64,000 bases of DNA, from contig NZ_BCUR01000004.1 in assembly GCF_003569005.1 (NCBI RefSeq), positions 124,001 to 188,000 of the forward strand, in the 5' to 3' direction. This stretch comes from Vibrio superstes (GTDB taxonomy: Bacteria; Pseudomonadota; Gammaproteobacteria; Enterobacterales; Vibrionaceae). Under the pieces are notes generated by a model that had not been told where the DNA came from, did not search any database, and was given only the letters and a program-made list of their open reading frames with translations. This document shows positions 55,532 through 64,000 of the stretch, in pieces; position 1 is the stretch's first letter, and each line of letters opens with the position of its first letter. Made by a program: the position numbers and the translations under genes.

Positions 55532-55543
55532 TACGTATCAATA

Positions 55544-56143
55544 GTGAGACGTGATAAACGACAGCGCGGCTTTACCCTCCTAGAGATCATGCTAGTCATG
55601 GTCTTGGTGTCGGTCAGCGCCATAGCGGTAGTGGTTAATTTGCCCACTAGCAGTTCAGATGCCGCAGAGACTCGCGCACAACAGCTTTATCTGCGTCTCA
55701 ACCTATTGCATCAAGATGCAATACTGAATGGCTGGGATCTGGGTATTCGCTTTGATCCCGCGGGTAACAAGTATCGACTTTTGCAGCTGACTCGAGAGGG
55801 TTGGCAGGCATTAGAGCATCGCAGAATCCCTGCAGATACTGAGCTTGAAGATGGCCTAACACTCGCCTGGGAACTGGGTGATGGTGTTTGGGGCAAGAAA
55901 GACAGCTTGTTTGAAGATGGATCGCTGTTCGATGAGGAAATGTTTGCAGAGGAAGAAAACAAAGACAAAGAGGCGCCGCCTCAGGTCTTTATTTTGTCCA
56001 GTGGTGAACTGACGCCATTTGAGGTCTACATCCACCCAAGCTCAGAAGCTCAAGGTGACCAAAACTGGCGCGTGATGGCGCTAGAAAACGGCAGCTTTCG
56101 ATTGCTGAAGCCTGGTGAGGAGTTCGATGATGAAATCCTCTAG
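55544..56143 (+). CDS. gspH: Type II secretion minor pseudopilin GspH (EpsH)
   Basis: A 199-residue preprotein starting at a GTG, with the signal QRG|FTLLEIMLVMVLVSVSAIAVVV and Glu at +5. The C-terminal beta domain includes an acidic insert (LFDEEMFAEEENKDKEAP) that looks surface-exposed. GspH is a minor pseudopilin that joins the tip complex. It lies 12 bp after gspG. Confidence 0.95.
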   Translation: MRRDKRQRGFTLLEIMLVMVLVSVSAIAVVVNLPTSSSDAAETRAQQLYLRLNLLHQDAILNGWDLGIRFDPAGNKYRLLQLTREGWQALEHRRIPADTELEDGLTLAWELGDGVWGKKDSLFEDGSLFDEEMFAEEENKDKEAPPQVFILSSGELTPFEVYIHPSSEAQGDQNWRVMALENGSFRLLKPGEEFDDEIL

Positions 56144-56486
56144 AGGTATGACTTTGCTAGAGGTTTTGATTGCTCTAGCTATCTTTGCAACGGCTTCTAT
56201 TAGTGTGGTTAGGGCTGTTACTCAACATATTAATAGTATCGGCTACCTTGAGCAAAAGACCTTTGCTGGCATGGTAGTCGACAATCAAATGGCATTGATG
56301 ATGCTAGCCGAGCCTCCTAAGACAGCACGTAAAGGCACCTCTGAATTAGCCGGTTATACTTGGTATTGGTCTATTACACCCATCTCAACGAGTACCGCTT
56401 ATTTACGAGCAGTTGACGTCAGTGTGGCCCTAGATGAAAAAATGGATAGCCCCCTAGTTACGGTAAGAAGCTATGTACCGTTATAA
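56130..56486 (+). CDS. gspI: Type II secretion minor pseudopilin GspI (EpsI)
   Basis: A short preprotein (about 118 residues) with the signal SSRG|MTLLEVLIALAIFATASISVVRA and Glu at +5. GGAG precedes adjacent ATG codons at 56127 and 56130; the second has better spacing. It overlaps gspH at the 5' end and gspJ at the 3' end by 14 bp, which suggests coupled translation. GspI nucleates the tip complex with GspJ and GspK. Confidence 0.95.
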   Translation: MKSSRGMTLLEVLIALAIFATASISVVRAVTQHINSIGYLEQKTFAGMVVDNQMALMMLAEPPKTARKGTSELAGYTWYWSITPISTSTAYLRAVDVSVALDEKMDSPLVTVRSYVPL

Positions 56487-57114
56487 AAAGGCGAAAGGTT
56501 TTACCCTGATTGAGGTGCTGGTGGCGATTGCTGTGTTTGCTAGCCTCAGTATGGCTGCGTATCAGGTGGTATTTCAGACTCAGCTGAGCAATCAGCAGTC
56601 TCAAGAAAAATTAGGTCGCCTACAGCAGTTGCAAGCAGCCCTGGTCTATTTAGATAGTGATTTTCGTCAGATAGCGATTCGTCGCTTTCGCAATGACGGA
56701 CAAGAAGCGGGTGAGTCGCTCATTTATTGGCAAGACAATCTGCTTGATTCCGATGAAAAGGGTGTGCTGTTTACTCGTTTAGGTTGGATTAACCCACAGC
56801 AACAGTTTCCACGTGGGGAAGTCACAAAAGTAGGCTACCGAATTAGAGACAACAAGCTTGAGCGAGTTTGGTGGCGATACCCAGACACTCCGGTTGGGCA
56901 GCAAGGTATCGTGACTCCACTTCTTGATAAGGTCGAGGAGTTTGATATTCGTTTTTATAACGGAGAAAGCTGGCTAGAAGAGTGGGAAGACAATGGTTCA
57001 TTGCCAAAGGCAGTTGCCGTGCATATAACCTTAGAAGATTATGGCAAAATTGAGCGTATCTACCTAACTGCTGATGGTCAGCTAGAGAGGATTAATGAAG
57101 ATACGTCTCAGTAA
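56473..57114 (+). CDS. gspJ: Type II secretion minor pseudopilin GspJ (EpsJ)
   Basis: A 213-residue preprotein with the signal KAKG|FTLIEVLVAIAVFASLSMAAYQV. The core contains the GspJ motifs YLDSDFRQIAIR and TRLGWINPQQQFPRGEVTKVGYRI. It overlaps gspI by 14 bp and gspK by 20 bp. Part of the I-J-K tip complex. Confidence 0.96.
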   Translation: MYRYKKAKGFTLIEVLVAIAVFASLSMAAYQVVFQTQLSNQQSQEKLGRLQQLQAALVYLDSDFRQIAIRRFRNDGQEAGESLIYWQDNLLDSDEKGVLFTRLGWINPQQQFPRGEVTKVGYRIRDNKLERVWWRYPDTPVGQQGIVTPLLDKVEEFDIRFYNGESWLEEWEDNGSLPKAVAVHITLEDYGKIERIYLTADGQLERINEDTSQ

Positions 57115-58141
57115 TTCACAGCGAGTTAAAGGACAAGGTAAGCAGCAGGGCGTTGCCTTGCTAGTGGTATTACTGTTGTTGGCTATTATGACGGCCATCG
57201 CCGCCACCATGTCTGAACGCTTGGTGCTGGGAGTGGATAGGGCAAGCAGCCAGGTAAATAACCAGCAAGCTTATTGGTATGCCATCGGCGTTGAGGCATT
57301 AGCCAAATACGGTATCGAGGAGAGCTTAGAAGACGGTGATACGGTCAACCTAAGTCAGCCGTGGGCGCTAGAAGAACAATCCTACCCATTGGATTATGGT
57401 GAGGCGAGGGGTGTTGTTAGGGATATGCAGGCGTGTTTTAACGTTAATTCACTGGCCGCAGTGAATATCGACCCTACTTCCAGTTCTCGCCCATACTTGT
57501 TACAGGTGTGGCGAACCTTGCTAGAAGAGGTGGGACTCGATAGCTATCAAGCCGAGGTCGTTGCGGACTCCACATGGGAGTATTTAGATAAAGACGACGG
57601 TGTGATGACTCAGTCTGGTGTGGAAGATGCCACTTATGAGGGATTGTCTCCCTCCTATATGGCTGCCAATGGCTTGATTGCTGATTTGAGTGAGTTGCGC
57701 AGTATTTATCAGATGGATGGCCCATCAATGAGACGCATCTCATGGTTAGCATGCGCATTACCTACCGATGACTTGCGCATTAATGTGAATACACTTAGGC
57801 CATGGCAATCTAAGCTATTGGTCGCATTATTTGAGCCAGCCTTAAGTGAAGATCAGGCCAAACAGGTTATTGAAGACCGTCCATATGATGGGTGGGAGAG
57901 TACTGATGATTTCTTAGCGGAAGGCAATATCGCCAGTATCAGTGCCGAGATAAAAAATAAGGCAAAGGAATATCTGTCTGTAGACAGCCGATATTTTGAG
58001 TTAGACGCCGAAGTATTTGTGCAGGATGCCCGAGTTCGCTTGAGGAGCCTGCTTTATAGTGAAAATCAAGACGAATCGCGAGTAGTACGCCGACGATTTG
58101 GAGGAATTAGTGAGCGAAATCCTGACAGTTCGGCTCAGTAG
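57095..58141 (+). CDS. gspK: Type II secretion minor pseudopilin GspK (EpsK)
   Basis: The large 348-residue minor pseudopilin. Its signal is KQQG|VALLVVLLLLAIMTAIAA. Position +5 is Leu in place of the usual Glu, which is expected for GspK and fits its place at the pseudopilus tip. The large alpha domain follows (FNVNSLAAVN, INVNTLRPW with SAM-like repeats DQAKQVIEDRPYDGW). It overlaps gspL by 32 bp. Confidence 0.96.
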   Translation: MKIRLSNSQRVKGQGKQQGVALLVVLLLLAIMTAIAATMSERLVLGVDRASSQVNNQQAYWYAIGVEALAKYGIEESLEDGDTVNLSQPWALEEQSYPLDYGEARGVVRDMQACFNVNSLAAVNIDPTSSSRPYLLQVWRTLLEEVGLDSYQAEVVADSTWEYLDKDDGVMTQSGVEDATYEGLSPSYMAANGLIADLSELRSIYQMDGPSMRRISWLACALPTDDLRINVNTLRPWQSKLLVALFEPALSEDQAKQVIEDRPYDGWESTDDFLAEGNIASISAEIKNKAKEYLSVDSRYFELDAEVFVQDARVRLRSLLYSENQDESRVVRRRFGGISERNPDSSAQ

Positions 58142-59354
58142 GCAGAATTTAAAAACAATCCCATGGTTGGTTTGGTCGTCGACAGAGAACGAGATCATTG
58201 CCAGTGGTGAACTCGGTGGCTTAGAGGAAGTAGAAGCACTCACTTCCTATGCTAGCGAGCGAAGCGTTGTCCTGTTATTAGATGGCCAAGATGTGGCTTT
58301 ACGAGAGGTTGGCGTACCTGCTGGTGCTTCACGCCAATTCTCAACCATGTTGCCATTCCTCTTGGAAGAAGAGCTGGCTCAAGACATTGATGAATTGCAC
58401 TTCTCGATACTCAAGCAAACGGGCGATAAGGCTTGGATTGCGGCGGTCGATAGAGGCTATCTTCAGCAGTGTATTGAGCGTTTTTATGAGGCGGGCATTG
58501 AACTTCATCGCGTCTTGCCCGATGTATTATCTCTGCCTTTGGATGGTAGCACTATCAGCATGCTTCCTTGGCAAGGCTACTGCTTGATTCGCCAAGACGT
58601 CTATCAAGGCATAGTGCTACCAGAAGCGCTAGTACCGTATGCATTGTCTCGTCCTCCTTTTACCCTTGAGAGTGAAGAAGAGGAAGAATCACCTTCTGAA
58701 GAACCTGTTCATATTCAATGCTTTGGTTCTGTTCCGGAGTCAGTGGCTAGCATTGAAAACCCGAAGATTGAGGCCTTGCCTGCAGAGCTACCTATGGCTC
58801 TACTGGCTAAGAATGCACAGCTTTCGACGATTAACTTATTATCGGGTGAATTCAAGCGACAGTCATCGTGGCTTAAAAACATCAAGCTTTGGCAAGCTCC
58901 GGCTATTGCCGCCTTAGTGTTATTGGTTATTTTCGGTATCAATACCTATACCCAAGTCAGCCAAATAGAGACTCAGGCAACGGCGTATCGAGCTGAGAGT
59001 GAGCGAATTTTTAGAACGGTCTTCCCTGATAAAAATCGTATTCCAACAGTAAGCTACCTCAAGCGTCAAATGAGTGATGAAAAAACGCGATTGAGCGGTG
59101 GAACTGTGGATGCACCCTTGATGGTTTGGCTACTTGAGGTCCAAGTTGCCCTTAAAGATAGCGATAAAGTTAAAATACAGAGCCTCAAGTTCGATAGTGA
59201 TCGCGAAGAGCTGCGAATCCAAGCACAAGCGAGTGACTTCCAAACCTTTGAGCAACTGAGAGTTGCCTTTTCTGAGAAGTTTTTGGTAGATCAAGGGCAG
59301 ATCAACCGTAATGGTGATTTGGTCAGCAGCAGTTACGTACTGAAGGTGAAGTAA
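58110..59354 (+). CDS. gspL: Type II secretion inner-membrane component GspL (EpsL)
   Basis: A 414-residue bitopic protein that recruits GspE. An actin-like cytoplasmic domain covers about residues 1-250 (SEILTVRLS, VLLLDGQDVALREVGVPAGASRQFSTMLPFLLEEELAQDIDELHF). A single membrane helix follows (PAIAALVLLVIFGINTYT), then a periplasmic ferredoxin-like domain. I place the start at the GTG at 58110 with GGAGGAA upstream; the frame opens earlier at a TTG at 58098. Confidence 0.96.
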   Translation: MSEILTVRLSRQNLKTIPWLVWSSTENEIIASGELGGLEEVEALTSYASERSVVLLLDGQDVALREVGVPAGASRQFSTMLPFLLEEELAQDIDELHFSILKQTGDKAWIAAVDRGYLQQCIERFYEAGIELHRVLPDVLSLPLDGSTISMLPWQGYCLIRQDVYQGIVLPEALVPYALSRPPFTLESEEEEESPSEEPVHIQCFGSVPESVASIENPKIEALPAELPMALLAKNAQLSTINLLSGEFKRQSSWLKNIKLWQAPAIAALVLLVIFGINTYTQVSQIETQATAYRAESERIFRTVFPDKNRIPTVSYLKRQMSDEKTRLSGGTVDAPLMVWLLEVQVALKDSDKVKIQSLKFDSDREELRIQAQASDFQTFEQLRVAFSEKFLVDQGQINRNGDLVSSSYVLKVK

Positions 59355-59854
59355 TGCGAGGATTACAACAAGCTATCCTAGGGTATTGGAGCAGTATTAG
59401 CCTTCGTGAACAGCGTATGTTGATTATTGCGATTGGCTTTGGTGTTGCAGGTTTGCTGTATTGGGGTGGCTTTGCGCCACTCAAACAGAAGAATGAATTG
59501 GCACAGGCCCGCTTGATCAGTGAAACACAACTTTTGAGTTGGGTACAAAAAGAAGCTAACGCTATTACTGAGTTGCGTAAAACCAGTGGTGCGCCTTCTA
59601 TCTCCAATGAACCCCTAAATCAACTGCTGTCGACTTCTACAGGGCGATTTAATATCGAACTGATTCGCCTTCAACCTCGTGACGATATGGTTCAGGTTTG
59701 GGTTCAGCCAGTGGCGTTTAATCGTCTGATGAATTGGTTACTGTATTTACGCCAAGAAAAAGGGGTAGACGTCGCCTTTTTTGATATCAACGAAACCGAA
59801 AAGAACGGGATTGTAGAGGTGAAAAGATTGCAGTTTAAGAGAGCAGGTAGTTAA
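59354..59854 (+). CDS. gspM: Type II secretion inner-membrane component GspM (EpsM)
   Basis: A 166-residue bitopic protein with a short cytoplasmic tail, a membrane helix (RMLIIAIGFGVAGLLYWGGFAPL) and a periplasmic ferredoxin-like domain ending VDVAFFDINETEKNGIVEVKRLQFKR. GspM dimerises and stabilises GspL. Its start and stop codons overlap the neighbouring genes by one base each. Confidence 0.96.
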   Translation: MRGLQQAILGYWSSISLREQRMLIIAIGFGVAGLLYWGGFAPLKQKNELAQARLISETQLLSWVQKEANAITELRKTSGAPSISNEPLNQLLSTSTGRFNIELIRLQPRDDMVQVWVQPVAFNRLMNWLLYLRQEKGVDVAFFDINETEKNGIVEVKRLQFKRAGS

Positions 59855-60627
59855 TGTTTGGTGTCAGTCTAAAGAAGATTTTTGCATACGGCTTGCTACT
59901 GTTAGCCGTATTCTTGTGCAGCGTTATCGTTCACCTACCAGCCAAGTTTGCAATAGAGCAGTTGCCTCGAATCAATGGCCTGAGTATCTCTGGTATCAGC
60001 GGTACCTTTTGGCAGGGAAGAGCAAAGAGCGTCTCTTGGCAGCAGTATGGTTTTGGCGAAGTGAACTGGGATCTACAAGCCTGGAAACTGATTCAGGGAA
60101 AGGCCGAACTTAATATCCGATTTGGTCGAAATAGTGAGTTGGGTTTAACAGGCAGAGGAACCGTAGGCTATGGCTTTAGCGGCCCTTACGCCAGTAACCT
60201 GATGGCCTCTATACCCGCAGAACAAGCACTGAAGTATGTGAATATCCCAGCTCCCGTTACCGCGGATGGACAGTTTGAGCTCATCGTCAAAGATTATAAG
60301 TATGCGTCACCTTGGTGTGAAAGGGGTGAAGCGAACCTAGTATGGAATCAAAGTGTGGTTTCATCGCCATTGGGTAATCTAGATCTAGGGACTATTATTT
60401 CTGATATTAGTTGTACAGACAGTCAGCTGGCAGCGAAGGGCAATCAAGAAACCGCTCAGGTTTCTGGCGCGTTTACCGCTTCTCTACAGCCTAATATGAC
60501 CTACGACTTGGATGCATGGTTCAAGCCGGGTGCAGAGTTTCCACAAAGATTGAGTGAGCAATTAAAATGGTTAGGTGAACCCGATGGACAAGGGCAGTAC
60601 CCTTTTGTCTATTCAGGGAAGCTTTAA
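59854..60627 (+). CDS. gspN: Type II secretion protein GspN (EpsN)
   Basis: The last gene of the operon, 257 residues. An N-terminal membrane helix (GLLLLAVFLCSVIVHLPA) anchors a periplasmic beta-rich domain (GTFWQGRAKSVSW, GEVNWDLQAWKLIQGKAELNIRFG). GspN is dispensable in several systems and its exact role is unsettled. No strong terminator follows; the 83 bp before nudE contain only a weak GCGGGC-T run. Confidence 0.94.
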   Translation: MFGVSLKKIFAYGLLLLAVFLCSVIVHLPAKFAIEQLPRINGLSISGISGTFWQGRAKSVSWQQYGFGEVNWDLQAWKLIQGKAELNIRFGRNSELGLTGRGTVGYGFSGPYASNLMASIPAEQALKYVNIPAPVTADGQFELIVKDYKYASPWCERGEANLVWNQSVVSSPLGNLDLGTIISDISCTDSQLAAKGNQETAQVSGAFTASLQPNMTYDLDAWFKPGAEFPQRLSEQLKWLGEPDGQGQYPFVYSGKL

Positions 60628-60728
60628 CCAACCCAACATGTAGGAATGTTTAGCAGTTTTCATTGCGGGCTTTTTTCCATATAGTGGTTGAGGCTTATAC
60701 AAATGAATGATTGAAGAGGCTAACTAGG

Positions 60729-61292
60729 ATGGCAGGCGAGAAAAAGCCAAAGATTTTAAACAAAACTGAGGTTGCGCGTTCGCGCTTGTTTAGCATCGAG
60801 GCTTTGGATTTAGAGTTCTCTAATGGAGAACGTCGAACCTATGAGCGAATGCGCCCAAGTGGTCGCGATGCGGTTATGGTGGTTCCGCTCACAGCCGAGG
60901 GGGATCTTCTGCTGGTTCGAGAATATGCCGCAGGCACTGAAAGCTACGAGCTAGGGTTTCCTAAAGGGCTTATTGATGCTGGCGAAACTCCAGTTGAGGC
61001 TGCCAATCGTGAATTAAAAGAAGAGATTGGTTTTGGTGCCAATCTCTTTGTTCCTTTAAAGCAAGTTGTTCTAGCCCCTTCTTATTTTTCCAGCAAGATG
61101 ACTCTGTTTGTTGCGGAAGACCTTTATCCTGAAACCTTAGTGGGTGATGAGCCAGAACCTCTTACTTTGGTTCGTTGGCCTCTTGCTCAAGCCGACGAAC
61201 TGCTAACGCATATGGACTTTTGTGAGGCTCGTAGTATCAGTGCCTTAATGTTGGCGCAGCGCTACTTCTCTCAGCAAAAGGGTGATCAATAA
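60729..61292 (+). CDS. nudE: ADP compounds hydrolase NudE (Nudix)
   Basis: Hydrolyses ADP-ribose, NADH and Ap3A-type compounds. The Nudix box GLIDAGETPVEAANRELKEEIGFG is present in full, and flanking regions (TEVARSRLFSIEALDLEFSNGERRTYERMRP, APSYFSSKMTLFVAEDLYPE, GDEPEPL) match E. coli NudE closely. I use the ATG at 60729, with AGAGG nine bases upstream; the frame is open to 60711. Its stop overlaps the cysQ start by one base. Confidence 0.97.
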   Translation: MAGEKKPKILNKTEVARSRLFSIEALDLEFSNGERRTYERMRPSGRDAVMVVPLTAEGDLLLVREYAAGTESYELGFPKGLIDAGETPVEAANRELKEEIGFGANLFVPLKQVVLAPSYFSSKMTLFVAEDLYPETLVGDEPEPLTLVRWPLAQADELLTHMDFCEARSISALMLAQRYFSQQKGDQ

Positions 61293-62110
61293 TGAGACAA
61301 GACCTTTCCCATTTACTGCCTAATGTTATAGAGATTGCCCGCTCTGCTGGTCAGCTTATTCTCGATATCTATCAAAAGCGCAACTACGAAGAATTTACTA
61401 AGTCAGATGATACTCCGGTCACTAGTGCTGACTTGGCTGCACATAAACTGATTATGGAGCGCCTGCCTGAGCTAACGCCTGATATTCCGGTCTTATCTGA
61501 AGAGGACGCGGACATCAGCCTTGCTGAGCGTGAGCAGTGGGAGCGTTACTGGCTGGTGGATCCCCTAGATGGTACCCAAGAATTTATTGCTCGTAGTGGT
61601 GATTTTGCGACCATCATTGCGCTTGTTGAACATAACAAACCCGTTATGGGGGTTGTGTATGCACCAGTGTCTGGGGTGGTTTATTACGCCTATCATGGCA
61701 AAGGCGCGTGGAAGATTCCCGATATGGATGAGAGCATTCGTATCAATACCCACTCCCATGAGCTGATCAAACAAAACGTTGCTATTGCAATAAGCCGACG
61801 TCAGGACATTAACCGCATTACCGAATGCATGAGCAATGAATGGAATTACGAGTTGATTCCGCTAGGTTCAGCGGCCTTAAAAGCCTGCTTGGTCGCGGAG
61901 GGAAGCGCCGACTGCTATCTACGTCTAGGACCGACAGGCGAGTGGGATACGGCGGCCACACAATGTATTGTTGAAGAAGCCGGTGGCACTATCTTGGATA
62001 CCGGACTTGAGCCACTTTCATACAATTTGCGTGAAACCTTAGAAAACCCTAACTTTATTGTCATAGGCGATCGCGACCTTCCTTGGAATAAGATCCTGAC
62101 TCAGGATTAA
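61292..62110 (+). CDS. cysQ: 3'(2'),5'-bisphosphate nucleotidase CysQ
   Basis: Dephosphorylates 3'-phosphoadenosine 5'-phosphate, the by-product of sulfate activation and acyl-carrier synthesis. The inositol-monophosphatase fold motifs are visible: PVTSADLAAH, LSEEDAD, the metal-site WLVDPLDGTQEFIARSGDF near residue 88, and GPTGEWDTAATQCIVEEAGG. The length of 272 residues is slightly longer than the E. coli protein. It is co-transcribed with nudE, a pairing conserved in vibrios. Confidence 0.96.
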   Translation: MRQDLSHLLPNVIEIARSAGQLILDIYQKRNYEEFTKSDDTPVTSADLAAHKLIMERLPELTPDIPVLSEEDADISLAEREQWERYWLVDPLDGTQEFIARSGDFATIIALVEHNKPVMGVVYAPVSGVVYYAYHGKGAWKIPDMDESIRINTHSHELIKQNVAIAISRRQDINRITECMSNEWNYELIPLGSAALKACLVAEGSADCYLRLGPTGEWDTAATQCIVEEAGGTILDTGLEPLSYNLRETLENPNFIVIGDRDLPWNKILTQD

Positions 62111-62116
62111 TCCCAC

Positions 62117-62881
62117 CTAAAGCTGTTTTATCAAATCACAAAAGGCCTGTTTCTCGCTCATAAACGGAGCATGGGAGGAGGCCTTAAATATGTGCGAGCT
62201 TGCCTCCAATTGCTTATCTAACACTGTTGCAACCTTTACCGGTACTAGCCCGTCAAGACGTCCATAGAGGCGATGGATAGGCATAGATAGGGCATTGAGA
62301 TGCTCGCGGTAATCAATGGTAGCTAACAATTCAAGACCAAGATGAAGCGCGTTTGGGTTCGGCATAGGGCGCGATAGAACTGCACTCTTCAATTGTTTTA
62401 CATCTTGCCTTGCCGATGGGCTACCCATTGCCTGCAGTGCCATGAAGCGCTCAATGGTGCCTTGAAAGTCTTCGGTGAGCTGAGAGGTAAAGTCATTAAG
62501 TACACTAGGCGCGATGCCTCTCCATGTACGACCCTCAGCAGAGAAGCGTGGCGAACTCGCTAGCGTTACCAGTTTGGTGACTCTCTGGGCTTGGTGTAGA
62601 GCAACATGCGTTGCGATAAGGCCACCTAGAGACCAACCAAGCCATATGGCTTTCTCTGGCGCATCTTGCAGAACCTTATCGGCGATGTCAGCGATAGACT
62701 GGCCATGTACTTGATGACTATGTCCATAGCCAGGTAAGTCAACCACATGAACACGAAAGCTTTGGCTCAGCTCTTCAACCACCTGATGCCAAACAGCTCC
62801 ATTCATTCCCCAGCCATGGATAAGAATGAGGCTCTCGCCCTCTCCATAAACATCCCAATGTAGCTTGGTCTCTGTGCTCAT
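62117..62881 (-). CDS. bioH: Pimeloyl-ACP methyl ester carboxylesterase BioH
   Basis: An alpha/beta hydrolase of 254 residues that releases pimeloyl-ACP for biotin synthesis. The oxyanion region HGWGMNGAVW, the nucleophile elbow GWSLGGLIA (Ser near residue 81), the Asp in YGRLDGLVP and the His in SSHAPFMS form the catalytic set. The gene converges on cysQ and is divergent from comF, the order known from E. coli bioH-gntX. Confidence 0.96.
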   Translation of the reverse strand: MSTETKLHWDVYGEGESLILIHGWGMNGAVWHQVVEELSQSFRVHVVDLPGYGHSHQVHGQSIADIADKVLQDAPEKAIWLGWSLGGLIATHVALHQAQRVTKLVTLASSPRFSAEGRTWRGIAPSVLNDFTSQLTEDFQGTIERFMALQAMGSPSARQDVKQLKSAVLSRPMPNPNALHLGLELLATIDYREHLNALSMPIHRLYGRLDGLVPVKVATVLDKQLEASSHIFKASSHAPFMSEKQAFCDLIKQL

Positions 62882-63001
62882 ATTTCACCTGTATTTCATA
62901 CCCTTTTAAGCCCTTTAGTGCTCGATCATGGACTAAAAATAAGGGGTAGTAACTAAAGACAATGAGAGCAGATTATTGGAAATCGACGATTAACTCAATG
63001 C

Positions 63002-63742
63002 TTGCATCGTTTCTTAGGTTGGATGCGACATGCTGCGTATACAGTGCTTGGCTCTAATTGCTACGGTTGCGGGAAGTCGTTGCAAGGTGAAACAAACCCT
63101 ACTTGGTGCCCTGAGTGCCAAGATCTTTTAAAGCCAGTTTTTCGCTGTGGGACGTGTGGCACTTTGATGGAAAGGTCTGTGGAACGCTGTGGTGGGTGTA
63201 TAAGCGACCCTCCTCCATGGGACCAACTTTACTGCGTAGGGGAGTACACCGAGCCATTATCTCAATATGTCCAGGGACTTAAGTATCGCCGTCAGGTCTG
63301 GCACGCCAGAGAGTTGGCATCACTGCTTGCCGAACGCTTAGAATCGCCCGCGCTTATATTGTTACCCATTCCACTGCATTGGAGGAGGCAAAGTGTACGA
63401 GGATTTAATCAAAGTGATTATTTGGCCGAGTACCTTTCACAAAGCTTGAAAGAGAAGGTTGGTGTTGAGTCGCAGGTTTTGTCAAAAGCAATAAAGCGCA
63501 TCAAGGTCACGAAGACACAGATGGGGCTTAATCGTAGGCAGCGCTTAGTGAACCTTAAACATGCTTTTTCTTTGTCACCTCATTGCCTAACTAGAATACA
63601 AAATCAGCCTCACATTGCGCTGGTGGATGATGTGGTGACTACGGGAAGTACGGTGGCAGAGGTGTGTTTGTTGTTGAGAGAGCAGGGCGTGCAGCGAATC
63701 GATGTTTATTGTATTTGCAGGGCATCAAAGCCCATTTCATGA
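63002..63742 (+). CDS. comF: ComF/GntX-family phosphoribosyltransferase-like protein
   Basis: A 246-residue protein. The N-terminal zinc-finger region has several cysteine pairs (CYGCGKSL, CPECQDLL, CGTCGTL, CGGC). The C-terminal PRT-like domain has the PRPP loop IALVDDVVTTGSTVAEV. In V. cholerae ComF is required for natural transformation. The first codon in frame is a TTG at 63002; an internal ATG at 63023 is possible, so the start is uncertain. It lies between divergent bioH and nfuA, as in E. coli. Confidence 0.92.
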   Translation: MHRFLGWMRHAAYTVLGSNCYGCGKSLQGETNPTWCPECQDLLKPVFRCGTCGTLMERSVERCGGCISDPPPWDQLYCVGEYTEPLSQYVQGLKYRRQVWHARELASLLAERLESPALILLPIPLHWRRQSVRGFNQSDYLAEYLSQSLKEKVGVESQVLSKAIKRIKVTKTQMGLNRRQRLVNLKHAFSLSPHCLTRIQNQPHIALVDDVVTTGSTVAEVCLLLREQGVQRIDVYCICRASKPIS

Positions 63743-63832
63743 CTATTACATGTTCATCTGTGTATTTTGACTGTCGTGTCACATTTGTGATTATCAAATA
63801 AATAGCGTTAATGGTTCATTGCTATTACATGT

Positions 63833-63860
63833 TTGAAAAAAAAATCTAACGGAGTAGAAT
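63833..63860 (+). promoter_or_regulatory. Predicted nfuA promoter
   Basis: TTGAAA (63833-63838) and TAGAAT (63855-63860) are spaced 16 bp apart and would start transcription near 63867, directly at the left edge of the IscR-like site. Confidence 0.6.
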
Positions 63861-63867
63861 ACCGATA

Positions 63868-63892
63868 ATAACCTACAGAATTACTCAGGTAT
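63868..63892 (+). promoter_or_regulatory. IscR type 1-like operator before nfuA
   Basis: The 25-bp stretch begins ATAACCTAC and ends ACTCAGGTAT. It agrees with the type 1 IscR consensus as I remember it at 21 of 25 positions, including the ATA...TAT ends. It overlaps the predicted start site, consistent with repression by [2Fe-2S]-IscR when clusters are plentiful. Confidence 0.65.
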
Positions 63893-63897
63893 TTATC

Positions 63898-64000
63898 GTG
63901 TCTAATACAATTACTATTACAGAAAATGCGCAATCGCACTTCGCTAACCTGCTGGCACAGCAAGCAGACGGAACCAACATTCGAGTATTCGTGGTCAACC
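63898..64000 (+). CDS. nfuA: Fe/S biogenesis protein NfuA, 5' part only
   Basis: The first 34 codons, cut by the window end. The start is a GTG at 63898 and the encoded [22 protein letters not shown]...IRVFVVN matches the start of the A-type domain of NfuA. NfuA is a [4Fe-4S] carrier that repairs or delivers clusters. The position after comF (gntX) is the conserved one. The C-terminal Nfu domain with its CxxC lies outside the window. Confidence 0.9.
   Translation, partial: MSNTITITENAQSHFANLLAQQADGTNIRVFVVN

Overview
The window looks like the origin-proximal part of chromosome I of a Vibrio species (Vibrionaceae). Support comes from gene content and order: ubiE-ubiJ-ubiB-tatABC, ahpC/ahpF, hemB, polA-Spot 42-engB-cytochrome c4, yihI, hemN, ntrC-ntrB-glnA, typA, pckA, hslO-hslR, a complete gspC-N (eps) type II secretion operon, nudE-cysQ, bioH, comF and the start of nfuA. 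No rRNA, tRNA, CRISPR array, prophage or insertion sequence is visible.

Layout. (1) 1-10.5 kb, minus strand: an oligosaccharide/oligopeptide-type ABC importer (binding protein, two permeases, two ATPases), a LacI-type repressor and a 1146-residue cytoplasmic protein that I tentatively place with the large beta-1,3-oligoglucan phosphorylases. Three identical 12-bp palindromes (GAAAGCGCTTTC), two before the binding protein and one before the enzyme, look like the repressor's operators. (2) 10.8-13 kb: an orphan class I HMG-CoA reductase converging on an EamA-type exporter. (3) 13.3-18.6 kb: ubiquinone genes followed by tatABC, with convergent tatD. (4) 18.7-21.3 kb: ahpF and ahpC, each with its own OxyR-type site. 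(5) 21.4-28.1 kb: hemB, an acetyltransferase, polA with a DnaA-box/GATC cluster upstream, Spot 42 RNA, engB and cytochrome c4. (6) 28.1-32.2 kb: a CsrB/CsrC-family RNA, a MITE-like repeat, a methyltransferase, yihI, a DUF2489-like protein and hemN. (7) 32.2-39.2 kb: a c-di-GMP phosphodiesterase and the nitrogen regulators ntrC and ntrB with glnA, carrying sigma-54 and NtrC sites. (8) 39.5-49.1 kb: typA, yihY, dtd, yiiD, an AsmA-like protein, pckA, hslO and hslR. (9) 49.2-60.6 kb: the type II secretion operon. (10) 60.7 kb to the end: nudE-cysQ, bioH, comF and truncated nfuA with an IscR-like operator.

Most of the window is conserved housekeeping sequence. The parts most worth a second look are the LacI-controlled sugar unit at the left end, the intergenic RNA/regulatory layer (the Csr-type RNA, and Spot 42 carrying a small ORF that lacks a stop codon before the terminator), the origin-like DnaA/GATC cluster before polA, and several perfect inverted repeats with no assigned role.
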